Part shown: positions 19,258-27,396 of the stretch, piece after piece | Numbering within the stretch: the stretch's first letter is position 1 | Layout: each line of letters begins with the position of its first letter | Assembly: GCF_016649425.1 (NCBI RefSeq) | Contig: NZ_JADRCR010000016.1 | Coordinates: 1-42,867, forward strand | Source: Limnobaculum allomyrinae | GTDB lineage: Bacteria > Pseudomonadota > Gammaproteobacteria > Enterobacterales > Enterobacteriaceae | Direction of reading: 5' to 3' | Length of the DNA: 42,867 nt | The notes under the pieces: model-generated | Seen by the model: only the letters and a program-made list of their open reading frames with translations | Databases searched by the model: none | What the model was told of the DNA's origin: nothing | Made by a program: the position numbers and the translations under genes

Positions 19258-19898
19258 TATTCTTTCCCCGCTCGCTGTTGGTCTGAAGGGGTGTACCCGA
19301 AGGCGTTGTCGGTATGAAAGACTTCCATAGCTTCAAGGCGTTTAGCGGCGTTGGCTTGCTCAATGGCATTTTCATCGACTAAAAACAGGGTCTTGATAGG
19401 ACAGACACGGACGCATTCAGGGCCCTGGGGCAGGAAGGCACATAAATCACATTTCACTGCCACCTGACGTAAACCCGGAGCCCAACTCAACATAGGGTGG
19501 AGCCCCTGATTGTAAGGGGCTGTTCGTGCTTCACGTGCATGAGCATCGGCTTGTGAAAAGCGGTCGTAGCTGACAGGAGCCGATAATGGTTTACTTCCAT
19601 CAGGCGTGATAGCCCCGAACGGGCAGGCGATAGCGCAAAGTTTGCATCCAATACATAAGCTTTCATTAAGCATAATGGCGTTGTTTTGGTGAGTAATCGC
19701 TTTAACCGGGCAAACCCGGGCACAGGGCGCATCTTCACAATGCCGACACAGAATAGGTGCTGTGCTGCTGGCATCCCGCATTACGATTAATCGGGGATGT
19801 GACTGTAAGCCTGCTGCTTTATGTACTTCACTACAGGCGGCCATACAGGTATTACATCCAATGCAATCTTTTGGCTCCGCAATAACAAAGCGGTTCAT
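19257..19898 (-). CDS. hyfA: Hydrogenase-4 4Fe-4S electron-transfer subunit
   Basis: The protein has 213 residues. Its Cys motifs are CIGCNTCMAACSEVHKAAGL, CRHCEDAPCARVCP, CIGCKLCAIACP and CDLC...CVRVCP, for four [4Fe-4S] clusters. It is closely related to HydN, but the longer linker before the last cluster and the segment FLPQGPECVRVCP mark it as HyfA/HycB. It connects FdhF to the hydrogenase core. ATG at 19898 was chosen over 19904 because GGAGG lies seven bases upstream of it. It is the first gene of the eleven-gene hyf operon. Confidence 0.92.
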   Translation of the reverse strand: MNRFVIAEPKDCIGCNTCMAACSEVHKAAGLQSHPRLIVMRDASSTAPILCRHCEDAPCARVCPVKAITHQNNAIMLNESLCIGCKLCAIACPFGAITPDGSKPLSAPVSYDRFSQADAHAREARTAPYNQGLHPMLSWAPGLRQVAVKCDLCAFLPQGPECVRVCPIKTLFLVDENAIEQANAAKRLEAMEVFHTDNAFGYTPSDQQRAGKE

Positions 19899-19972
19899 AG
19901 CCATCCCTCCGGTATTGAGATTGTCATCCGACAGATGAAATAGTCATACTTTTAACGAATGAGATACCTTTA

Positions 19973-19988
19973 GCATATTCCGTGCCAT
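19973..19988 (-). promoter_or_regulatory. Sigma54 (-24/-12) promoter for the hyf operon
   Basis: The minus strand reads ATGGCACGGAATATGC, with TGGCACG followed at the right spacing by TGC (GG-N10-GC). It lies ~75 bases before the hyfA start. Confidence 0.85.
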
Positions 19989-20051
19989 AAAGGGTTTTTA
20001 TTTAACAGTTTGATATTTAATGTTTTTATTTTTTACGTGACGATGGGGAAG

Positions 20052-20063
20052 TGTCGTTCGACA
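20052..20063. promoter_or_regulatory. Candidate FhlA upstream activating site for hyf
   Basis: TGTCGTTCGACA is a palindrome with TGTCG/CGACA half-sites, close to published FhlA sites. It lies ~65 bases upstream of the -24 element. ACGTGAC flanks it as a direct repeat at 20035 and 20070. Confidence 0.65.
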
Positions 20064-20112
20064 TAAATGACGTGACAGGATTTGAAAATAGAAAGGAGCG
20101 TTAATATTAATA

Positions 20113-20127
20113 ACGCAATTAAATTGT
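20113..20127. repeat. 15-base element shared with the autotransporter leader, copy 1
   Basis: ACGCAATTAAATTGT contains the palindrome CAATT-A-AATTG. An identical copy lies at 21332-21346. This copy is ~200 bases upstream of the ToxR-like gene, inside an otherwise gene-free stretch (19905-20327) that also holds the hyf promoter. Confidence 0.55.
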
Positions 20128-20327
20128 AGTCATTAAAAATAATTCATTACGTTTTTAATTTTAATAAATTAGAGTCTGGAAACGCATTTGTTTTTATTAA
20201 AGTGTGTTTTGTGAGAAGATATAAGTGTTCTATATTTAATTTATACTATGAATTAGTAACTATTTTTTTTGATTATTAGCAATGCATTTGTTTCGTAATG
20301 GGAAATGGATAAAGGGATCTAACCATT

Positions 20328-21230
20328 GTGCATGGTATAAAATATCGATTTAACGACCTTGTTGTCTTCGATCCGGACGAATCTACGCTAAGTCTGGGGA
20401 CTGCTGGTGCTGATAACGTTATTGCTATTTCCAGTGTAACCTGCCGTCTGTTGCAGTTATTCGTTGAGAATCATGGTGAAGTGATCAGCCGGGATGTGAT
20501 TTTTAAGCGCATCTGGGATGATTACGGCATGATTTCAGGAAATAACAATCTAAATCAAAATATTAGTAAGCTCAGGAAAATAGTCAAAACCTTAGGTATT
20601 GATGATGAGTTTATCTCAACGGTACCGAAGACGGGGTTTGTATTAAATAAAGAGATTAAGCTGGATGTGTTGCGTGAGGCTGAAGAAAAAGCACAATTAG
20701 CCACCAGTCCACTGTTGGATGAAACTTTACCTGTTAGTGATGTCGATAAAATCAAGGATCCTGTCGGGCCAAGTGCCCCTGTACCTGCAACTGAGCCAGT
20801 ATTAAACTCACCTAAAAATATAAAACCCTCCAATTCTTTGTTAAATAAGAAAAAGATATATCTGTTGTCTTTCATCTCATTCATCACGTTAACCGCGGTC
20901 ATGGTTTATTTGCTTAATTATCGTATGGCACCCGTGGCGCATGAAGGCTATCTGGGGATGGTGAATGGGTGCAAAGTGTTTCTGGTGGCAAATCAGGGGG
21001 AAAGTATTATCAATAATAAGCCAGTGAGTGAGGAAATGCTTAAGTATGCGGCAAGTAAGCAACAAGTTTGCCGTGGTGATGAGTATTTATTGATTAGGGA
21101 TGATGTTTTAGTTCAAACCTATATTCCCGGAGTTAAGCGTTTGTTTTTGTTGAAGTGTGGGATTTTACGCGAGCATCGGATTGAGATGTGTTCCGGATTA
21201 AGCGGTGAGAGTAATTTAATTTCTAATTAA
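20328..21230 (+). CDS. ToxR/CadC-like membrane-bound winged-helix regulator
   Basis: The protein has 300 residues. Residues 1-108 form an OmpR/PhoB-type winged helix (VISRDVIFKRIWDDYG, then NLNQNISKLRKIV and FISTVPKTGF). A Pro-rich linker runs to ~170 and a single membrane helix spans ~177-196. The periplasmic domain of ~100 residues has four Cys (215, 248, 277, 288), enough for two disulfides. This is the ToxR/CadC layout, in which a periplasmic signal controls DNA binding at the membrane. It starts at GTG 20328; the upstream in-frame ATG at 20298 is closed by a stop. It precedes an autotransporter gene on the same strand and is divergent from hyf. The target is probably the autotransporter, by position and by the shared 15-base element. 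Confidence 0.8.
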   Translation: MHGIKYRFNDLVVFDPDESTLSLGTAGADNVIAISSVTCRLLQLFVENHGEVISRDVIFKRIWDDYGMISGNNNLNQNISKLRKIVKTLGIDDEFISTVPKTGFVLNKEIKLDVLREAEEKAQLATSPLLDETLPVSDVDKIKDPVGPSAPVPATEPVLNSPKNIKPSNSLLNKKKIYLLSFISFITLTAVMVYLLNYRMAPVAHEGYLGMVNGCKVFLVANQGESIINNKPVSEEMLKYAASKQQVCRGDEYLLIRDDVLVQTYIPGVKRLFLLKCGILREHRIEMCSGLSGESNLISN

Positions 21231-21851
21231 ATCATGTTAATAGGTAATATCTGTATGTGTGGAGTGTATCCATACTGCAAAATTAATTTGCAATGTATAT
21301 TATTTCAATAATTATTTTTTTCTGTTAAGAAACGCAATTAAATTGTGATTTCATATGTTTATTTTTTTATTTTTAATTATTCATTAACAACCTTTTTATT
21401 TTTTAGTAAATCGCATTGAAGCTTGATTATTTTATTGGGTTTTAATCCTGATGTTAAATGTCTTTATTAGTGTAATTTGATTATTTTTAGGATAAAAAAC
21501 TAAATGTATGGGATTTTCTCATGTAATGTATTGAAAGCGTTGTTTTTGCAGTAATATAACAATTAATAGCTGCACTGTTTTTCATGGCATTTTAAAACGG
21601 AATTTTAAATTAAATTTGATGCATTTCGAGTTTGATTTCGGAAGGAATATGAAAACCTTGAAAGATTCATCTCAAATTCCTTCCAAAAGTGTTGTTTCAA
21701 TAGCGTCCATAGAAATTGACTCGAAGATTATGGCTTGCGCGACACACATTCAAATATTCCCTTTTAAGAGACTGCAACAGGGTAGTTTCCATTTAACGAC
21801 ATAAATGATGATTGAATAACTGAATTATCGGGAATCGCGGGAAAGATTGAT
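21231..21851. other. Long AT-rich leader region upstream of the autotransporter
   Basis: About 620 bases of AT-rich DNA of the kind often silenced by H-NS. A possible small frame (ATG 21649 to 21804, 51 codons) has GGAAGGA upstream, but its product resembles nothing I know, so I do not call it a gene. No terminator for the regulator gene is visible. Confidence 0.4.
21332..21346. repeat. 15-base element shared with the regulator promoter, copy 2
   Basis: ACGCAATTAAATTGT is identical to 20113-20127. It lies ~570 bases upstream of the autotransporter ATG. A weaker ten-of-eleven match to its core occurs at 30569-30579, before the second autotransporter. Confidence 0.5.
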
Positions 21852-21920
21852 ATGAGTAGTAACGCTGGCATTCAGGACACGGTTATCTCTAAGTTTCTTA
21901 AGGAAAAGGTGGTGAGATGA
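21852..21920 (+). CDS. Possible 22-residue leader peptide coupled to the autotransporter
   Basis: ATG at 21852 opens a 22-codon frame (starts MSSNAGIQDTV, ends KEKVVR) whose TGA overlaps the autotransporter ATG as ATGA. This is the arrangement of translational coupling. The segment IQDTVISKFLKEKV faintly recalls the N-terminal helix of Hfq (QD...L.KEKV), but no Sm fold follows. No strong Shine-Dalgarno is seen. It may be a real small protein, a decayed gene or chance. Confidence 0.35.
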   Translation: MSSNAGIQDTVISKFLKEKVVR

Positions 21921-24703
21921 AAAATTTTATCCAGGCAGGAAAAAAAGAGTTAAGGCTGTCAAAAACAGCACTGTGCATAAGTTCTGCTTTGTTTTTGGCG
22001 GGTTTTTCTGGTGCGTCTTCCGCCGCTAATTGTAGCCCTAATGGCGGTACCTTAATATGTACCGTTGTCGGTGGGTCATCAGGTACCGTAGCATCGATTA
22101 TGGGAGGAGATTATGCCCTTCTTAATCAATATGATGATGTGGAAATCAATGCGACTGGTTCTGCAGTTGCCGCTGGTGGTGTAGGCCCGCGTGGATTCGG
22201 CATTTATGTTGACAGTAGCGGAACACTGACAGCAGATAATATTTTGATAACCACCAACGGTAGTACCTCTGACGGTATCCGGGTCAACAAAGGAAATTAC
22301 GATTTTACCATATTAGGGAAATTGACCATAAAGGCTCAGGGTGGCTCTGGTGATGGTATTAACGTTGCCAACTCGAATAATGCCGGGGGATATGTCCATA
22401 TCGCTGGTGAGAATGCCTACATTGAAAGTAAAGGTGGAATAGGCGTTCGGGCAAATATAACTGCGAATAGCAGAGGAAATAAAATCGTTATTGCTGATGG
22501 CGCAACGATTAAAACACTGGGTACTGGTTCAAACGTCAGCGCTGGTCAGGGGTATGCTGTATATGCAGGTAACCGAGATAGAGACACGGCGAACCTACCA
22601 CTGGTAGGTACTGCCAGTGTGATTATTGGTGACAATAGCGAGATTAGTACTGCCGGTAGAAATGCTCATGCTGTTTATGCGAATAAAACTGGGGTTATTG
22701 AGTTAGGTAGTACCAAGATAACCACCACAAATACTGGTGCGCATGGTATAGCGACTGAAAACGGGTCTACAATAAAATGCCCTGATAATTGGTGTATAGC
22801 ACTTGGTACAAACTATACCGACCAAAGAGCTTATGATGGTGGTCAGGTTTATTTAACCGGCAATACAGAGATTGAGGTAAGTGGTGCTGGTAGTTATGCA
22901 ATGTATGCATCAGGTACTGATTCTTTTATCGGTTCAACCTACTCGGATAGAAGCAGTGCTCCAGGTATCTATACTGTAACCGGTGATTTGTTTGCTCAGA
23001 AAACGGGTGAAATCGATTTAACCATGATCGACGGCAGTAACTTCACCGGCGCAACCTATTCTAACGAATATGACACCAGCGGTGTAGCAAATACCACCAC
23101 CAACGGTACGGTAAATCTAAATATCTCCGGAGCCAGCAGTGTCTGGAATATGACCGCAGATTCTGTGGTGTCTAATCTAACATTGGATGGTGCAACGCTG
23201 AAATATGTTGAACCTGCAGATTTGACTGACCCAACTGCATTTGTGACTAAAAACCTGATTGTTGCCGGAAACTACACCAGTAACAACGGTACGCTGGTGC
23301 TGAATACCGTATTAGAAGATGAAACCTCTCCTACGGATAAACTGATTGTTAAAGGTGATACTGCGGGTCATACCAATGTTCAGATCGTTAACATTGGCGG
23401 TAATGGCGCGCTGACTCCGGATGGTATTGAAATTGTCACCGTTGACGGTAACTCTGTGGGGACATTTGGCAATAGCCAACGTATTGTTGCAGGGGCATTT
23501 GACTACTTCGTTCGCTCCGGTAGCACCATTGCAGGAGCAGAAGCTAAGAACTGGTATCTGATTTCTGATTACACGCCGCCGCCTGACCCGGATCCAGAAC
23601 CAGAGCCGGAACCAGAACCAGAACCAGAACCAGAACCTGAACCTGAACCTGAACCAGGCCCGGATCCTGATCCAGGCCCTGGCCCAACACCAACCCCGGA
23701 CCCGGATCCTGAAGAGGAAAAACCAATCACTCCGGTTTATCGTCCGGAAGCGGGTAGCTACCTGGCAAACATGGCCGCAGCAAACACCATGTTTATCACT
23801 CGGTTACACGATCGTTTAGGTGAGACACAATACACTGATGCTTTGACCGGTGAGAAAAAAGTCACCAGTATGTGGATGCGTCACGTTGGTGGGCATAATC
23901 GTTTCCATGATGGCAGCGGTCAGTTAAAAACTACCAGTAATCGTTATGTCATGCAGATTGGTGGCGACCTGGCTCAGTGGAGCAATGATGGGTTAGATCG
24001 CTGGCATGTAGGGTTAATGGCGGGTTATGCCAATAACAGCAGCCAGACTCGCTCTAAAGTGACCGGATACTCTTCTAAAGGTGAAGTTGATGGTTACAGC
24101 GTAGGCCTGTATGGAACCTGGTATGCTAATGAAGCAGACAAAACCGGTGCTTATGTTGATACCTGGATGTTGTATAACTGGTTTGATAATGAAGTAAATG
24201 GCCATCAACTGAAAAAAGAGACCTATAAATCTCGCGGTATTACTGCATCGGTTGAAGGTGGTTATACCTTCAAACTGGGTGAAAGTGAGCGTGCCAGTTA
24301 CTGGTTACAACCAAAAGCTCAGGTGATTTGGATGGGCGTGACTGCTAATGACCGTACTGAAAGCAACGGTACCCGAGTTAAGTTTGATACCGATGATAAC
24401 TTACTGACTCGTTTAGGTGCTCGTGTATATGCTAATGGGCATAGCCAGCTGGATGATGGTAAAAACCGTGAGTTTGAACCATTTATTGAAGCTAACTGGA
24501 TCCATAACACCAGCAACTATGCCGTTGTGATGAACGAAACCAAGAATAAGCAGAAAGGCACCAGAGATATCGGCGAAGTGAAAGTTGGTATCGAAGGTAA
24601 GCTGAATAATAATCTAACCAGTTGGGTTAACGTCGCTCAGCAGTTCGGCAGTAACTCTTACACCGATACACAAGGTATGGTTGGTATTAAATACAGCTTC
24701 TGA
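21917..24703 (+). CDS. Autotransporter (type Va) with Pro-Glu linker
   Basis: The protein has 928 residues. It has a long basic signal peptide (cleavage likely after ~36, GASSA) and a passenger (~37-550) rich in Gly/Ser/Thr/Asn beta-helix repeats. Cys pairs are close together (Cys39/Cys48 and KCPDNWC). A linker of Pro-Glu and Pro-Asp dipeptides (~552-603) is followed by a C-terminal beta-barrel (~612-928) ending KYSF, the usual signal for outer membrane insertion. AAGGAAAAGGTGG precedes the ATG. It is probably a surface adhesin or pertactin-like protein; no protease motif is visible in the passenger. The ligand is unknown. It follows the ToxR-like regulator and has its own terminator. Confidence 0.9.
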   Translation: MKNFIQAGKKELRLSKTALCISSALFLAGFSGASSAANCSPNGGTLICTVVGGSSGTVASIMGGDYALLNQYDDVEINATGSAVAAGGVGPRGFGIYVDSSGTLTADNILITTNGSTSDGIRVNKGNYDFTILGKLTIKAQGGSGDGINVANSNNAGGYVHIAGENAYIESKGGIGVRANITANSRGNKIVIADGATIKTLGTGSNVSAGQGYAVYAGNRDRDTANLPLVGTASVIIGDNSEISTAGRNAHAVYANKTGVIELGSTKITTTNTGAHGIATENGSTIKCPDNWCIALGTNYTDQRAYDGGQVYLTGNTEIEVSGAGSYAMYASGTDSFIGSTYSDRSSAPGIYTVTGDLFAQKTGEIDLTMIDGSNFTGATYSNEYDTSGVANTTTNGTVNLNISGASSVWNMTADSVVSNLTLDGATLKYVEPADLTDPTAFVTKNLIVAGNYTSNNGTLVLNTVLEDETSPTDKLIVKGDTAGHTNVQIVNIGGNGALTPDGIEIVTVDGNSVGTFGNSQRIVAGAFDYFVRSGSTIAGAEAKNWYLISDYTPPPDPDPEPEPEPEPEPEPEPEPEPEPGPDPDPGPGPTPTPDPDPEEEKPITPVYRPEAGSYLANMAAANTMFITRLHDRLGETQYTDALTGEKKVTSMWMRHVGGHNRFHDGSGQLKTTSNRYVMQIGGDLAQWSNDGLDRWHVGLMAGYANNSSQTRSKVTGYSSKGEVDGYSVGLYGTWYANEADKTGAYVDTWMLYNWFDNEVNGHQLKKETYKSRGITASVEGGYTFKLGESERASYWLQPKAQVIWMGVTANDRTESNGTRVKFDTDDNLLTRLGARVYANGHSQLDDGKNREFEPFIEANWIHNTSNYAVVMNETKNKQKGTRDIGEVKVGIEGKLNNNLTSWVNVAQQFGSNSYTDTQGMVGIKYSF

Positions 24704-24726
24704 TTATTAGCTGTTTGATTGATAAG

Positions 24727-24760
24727 TAATAACGGCCAGCTTTTGCTGGCCGTTATTTTT
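24727..24760 (+). terminator. Rho-independent terminator after the autotransporter
   Basis: TAACGGCCAGC, a TTTT loop and GCTGGCCGTTA are followed by TTTT. The stem is perfect and could also serve the opposing acyl-carrier-protein operon. Confidence 0.9.
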
Positions 24761-24784
24761 GCTTAATGATGAGCGACAGTTTAA

Positions 24785-25024
24785 TTAGCTGGTGTGATTT
24801 CTTTCCAGAATATCCGCCAGATCTTTCACTGAGCCTAACTCCAGCCACTCTGCAACCGGCACTTCTTTTTTCAAAAAACGCTCTACCTGCATCATAATGC
24901 CGGCAAAATCTACGCTGTCCAGCGTGGGTTTTAGTTGCTCAATCAGGCTGTCATCCGGAATCTGTTCCACTGGAATCGACAGGCAGCCCGATAGTATTTC
25001 TTTACTCTTATGTAGATAGTTCAT
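24785..25024 (-). CDS. Acyl carrier protein
   Basis: The protein has 79 residues. The phosphopantetheine site is LDSVDF with Ser37, and the predicted four-helix layout and length suit a stand-alone carrier. It differs clearly from housekeeping AcpP. The start is one base after the upstream ligase stop, so the two are coupled. It is likely loaded by the adjacent fatty acyl-AMP ligase. Confidence 0.85.
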   Translation of the reverse strand: MNYLHKSKEILSGCLSIPVEQIPDDSLIEQLKPTLDSVDFAGIMMQVERFLKKEVPVAEWLELGSVKDLADILERNHTS

Positions 25025-25025
25025 C

Positions 25026-26738
25026 TCAGATATGCCCCTCTGAATCGTAGATAATAACCATATTGCCAGACAGATACGCCTCTTTGGCCTGTGCTCTGGC
25101 CAGTTTTCCTGAAGAGGTTAACGGTAACTTCTGGGTAGTAAACAATACGCTGGCCTGAACACCCGCAATTTTACGCGTCAGGTTTTGGATCTCTGTAGCC
25201 AGTTGGTGAAGCTGAGTATGGTCTGCCGCCAGTTCTTCACCGGCACTGAACAGAATTGCCATGCTCTCTTCTTGCTGTTGGTTAATACTAATGGCAGCCA
25301 TATTATTGACGCCAATCTGCGGCATGGCCTGTAGCAACGACCACTCTATATCTTGCGCCCAAATATTGCGTCCGCGAATAATGATGACATCTTTCTCACG
25401 ACCACTGATAAACAGCTGGTCTTGCCACAAATAGCCTAGGTCGCCGGTATAAATATAGCCTTCATTGTCTGACTCAATAGGAGCCTGATCGTCAATATAA
25501 CCGGTAATAATGCTGGGGCCTTTTACCCAAATCTGACCGATTTCTCGCTCTAAAAGTTTGGTTTGAGTCGCGCCGTCAATGATCTTAACCTCAAACCCCG
25601 GCAGTGCTTTACCGCAGGAGACAATAGGTTTTTGAATCAGCTCGCTGGTTAATGTGTCGATGACCGGTGGTTGATCCACATCGGATGTGGTCACGGCCAG
25701 CGTCGTTTCAGTCAGTCCATAGCTTGGCAGAAACGATTGATAATTAAAGCCACTGCTGGCGAAGCAGCCAGAAAACATCTTTAGCATATCCGGGCTAATT
25801 AAATCGCCACCGATACCAGCGACCCGCAGTGAAGAGAGGTCGAGAGATGGCTTATTCTCACTTTCCGCATATTTTTTCATGGCAAACTGATAGCCAAATA
25901 CCGGTGCAAAAGTAATCGCCGTTTTATACTTCGACATCAGCTCCAGCCAAATCAGCGGATTCTGAACAAAGTTCTCTGCGCTCAGGCAATCGACGGTACG
26001 TTGTCCATACACTGAGGCCAAAAGAAAGCCAATCATTCCCATATTGTGATGGAAGGGCAACCAGTTAAATGAGCGATCTTCCGGGCGCAGTTTCATGCCA
26101 TAGCGTAAAACCGCATAGATATTGGTATGTAAATCATGCTGGCTTATTTGCACCCCTTTCGGGTGGGTTGTCGAACCGGAAGAGAACTGAATATAGGCGG
26201 GCTCGTCCGCAGTAAATGGCGAAAGTTCCGACAGCTCCGGCTGGTGAAGCTGTTGAGCCTGATGAATGAGATCGCTATATACCAGGGTAGGAATTGCAAC
26301 TGATTTGCCAATAACATCAGCAATAGGCTGTGAGCTGATAATGGCTTTAGCCTGAGAAGAGGCAATAATTCTGTCTAACTTCTCAAGATAGGCCGGCATC
26401 CCGCCGAGGTTGACGGTAAAGGCGATTGGGCAGGGAATTAATCCTAAATACTGGCAGGCGAAAAACAACAGTAAAAAGTCAGGGGTTGTTTCAGCCATGA
26501 AAATCAGGCGGTCATGGCGCGAGAAACCCTGTTGTTTAAGCTGTAGCGCTACCCTCATGGATTGGGCCTGCATTTGTTTGTAGTCCAATACGCCCGTTAG
26601 CTCACCGGAAACATTGAAAAAGTTGAATCCGGCTTCGCCGCCAGCGGCATAGGCCAGCGCTTCCGTTGTAGTAGTAAAATCGCCGTGTCGGATTGGGATA
26701 CTGTTAAGTGTTGGTGTAACAACTAATTCTGATGGCAT
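25026..26738 (-). CDS. Fatty acyl-AMP ligase-like adenylate-forming enzyme
   Basis: The protein has 570 residues. ANL motifs are all present: IQFSSGSTTHPKGVQ, YGLTETTLAVT, YTGDLGYLW, ISGREKDVIIIRGRNIW and the C-terminal lysine in LPLTSSGKLARA. FNWLPFHHNMGMIG resembles the WLPxxHDMGLIG signature of fatty acyl-AMP ligases rather than acyl-CoA synthetases. The expected reaction is fatty acid plus ATP to acyl-AMP, then transfer to the adjacent ACP. Twelve bases separate it from the GNAT gene and one base from ACP. Chain length and final acceptor cannot be read from the sequence. Confidence 0.85.
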   Translation of the reverse strand: MPSELVVTPTLNSIPIRHGDFTTTTEALAYAAGGEAGFNFFNVSGELTGVLDYKQMQAQSMRVALQLKQQGFSRHDRLIFMAETTPDFLLLFFACQYLGLIPCPIAFTVNLGGMPAYLEKLDRIIASSQAKAIISSQPIADVIGKSVAIPTLVYSDLIHQAQQLHQPELSELSPFTADEPAYIQFSSGSTTHPKGVQISQHDLHTNIYAVLRYGMKLRPEDRSFNWLPFHHNMGMIGFLLASVYGQRTVDCLSAENFVQNPLIWLELMSKYKTAITFAPVFGYQFAMKKYAESENKPSLDLSSLRVAGIGGDLISPDMLKMFSGCFASSGFNYQSFLPSYGLTETTLAVTTSDVDQPPVIDTLTSELIQKPIVSCGKALPGFEVKIIDGATQTKLLEREIGQIWVKGPSIITGYIDDQAPIESDNEGYIYTGDLGYLWQDQLFISGREKDVIIIRGRNIWAQDIEWSLLQAMPQIGVNNMAAISINQQQEESMAILFSAGEELAADHTQLHQLATEIQNLTRKIAGVQASVLFTTQKLPLTSSGKLARAQAKEAYLSGNMVIIYDSEGHI

Positions 26739-26749
26739 AAGCGTGGCTA

Positions 26750-27310
26750 CTATTTGTGTCGTAATGAAGAGAAGATCAGGATATCAACCCGCTCACCGTC
26801 AGGAGCAAGGCACTCCTCTTTAAGTACGGCTTCCAGATTAAAGCGTGGGTTTTTAACAAAGCAAAATAACATACGCTTATTTTTGGCCAGAATACGTGCC
26901 GCCATTTTATGCAGATCGCGATAAAGGTAGAAGTGATCCAACAAAGCATCTATGGTTGCCCAAAGAACGGGTTTACCCGGATACCCGGGAGCGCCAACGC
27001 CCGCAGTAATATGGCCTACTTTATGGTTAAGATTGACGTCGATGGTATAAAAGCCCACCAATAGGTCATTCTTCTTATCAAAGATACCGATAAAGTAATT
27101 ACGATGATTATCAAACTGTTTGGTGTAGTCGGCCAATTGCTGGTGGGTGAAGTTTAGTGGAGGGAGGTTAAGTCCTTCCATCATATCCTGACTGTTCATC
27201 CATTTCAGGAAGTCAGGGGTGACATCATTTGGCGTTAAGCTACGTAACAAATATCCATTGGTTTCAATATAAATCGGGATCCCTGCCAGATTGGGGGTGT
27301 TGGAAGCCAT
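26750..27310 (-). CDS. GNAT-family acyltransferase
   Basis: The protein has 186 residues with a GNAT fold: YLLRSLTPNDVTPDFLKWMNS at the start, YFIGIFDKK..LLVGFYTIDVN strands, then VGAPGYPGKPVLWATIDALLDHFY at the acyl-donor site region. GGGAG lies six bases before the ATG. It sits between an autotransporter and a fatty-acid-activation pair, so an acyl-ACP might be its donor. That is inference; ordinary acetyl-CoA use is equally possible. Confidence 0.75.
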   Translation of the reverse strand: MASNTPNLAGIPIYIETNGYLLRSLTPNDVTPDFLKWMNSQDMMEGLNLPPLNFTHQQLADYTKQFDNHRNYFIGIFDKKNDLLVGFYTIDVNLNHKVGHITAGVGAPGYPGKPVLWATIDALLDHFYLYRDLHKMAARILAKNKRMLFCFVKNPRFNLEAVLKEECLAPDGERVDILIFSSLRHK

Positions 27311-27349
27311 TTTTTCTCCCGTCTTGATTGCTGTTAATTAGGTAGAATT

Positions 27350-27377
27350 CCCCGGTTGCATCAGGGGGCAACCGGGG
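27350..27377 (-). other. Intercistronic hairpin between autotransporter and GNAT
   Basis: CCCCGGTTGC / GCAACCGGGG gives a ten-base perfect stem with an eight-base loop and no T tract on the minus strand. It may stabilise or attenuate the transcript, lowering expression of the three downstream genes relative to the autotransporter. Confidence 0.65.
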
Positions 27378-27396
27378 AGGTTTCAGAACAACACTA

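Noticed and set aside
21616-21804. Small gene upstream of the autotransporter
   Set aside because: A passable ribosome site exists before the internal ATG at 21649, but the product lacks any recognisable feature and lies in AT-rich leader DNA; left uncalled.
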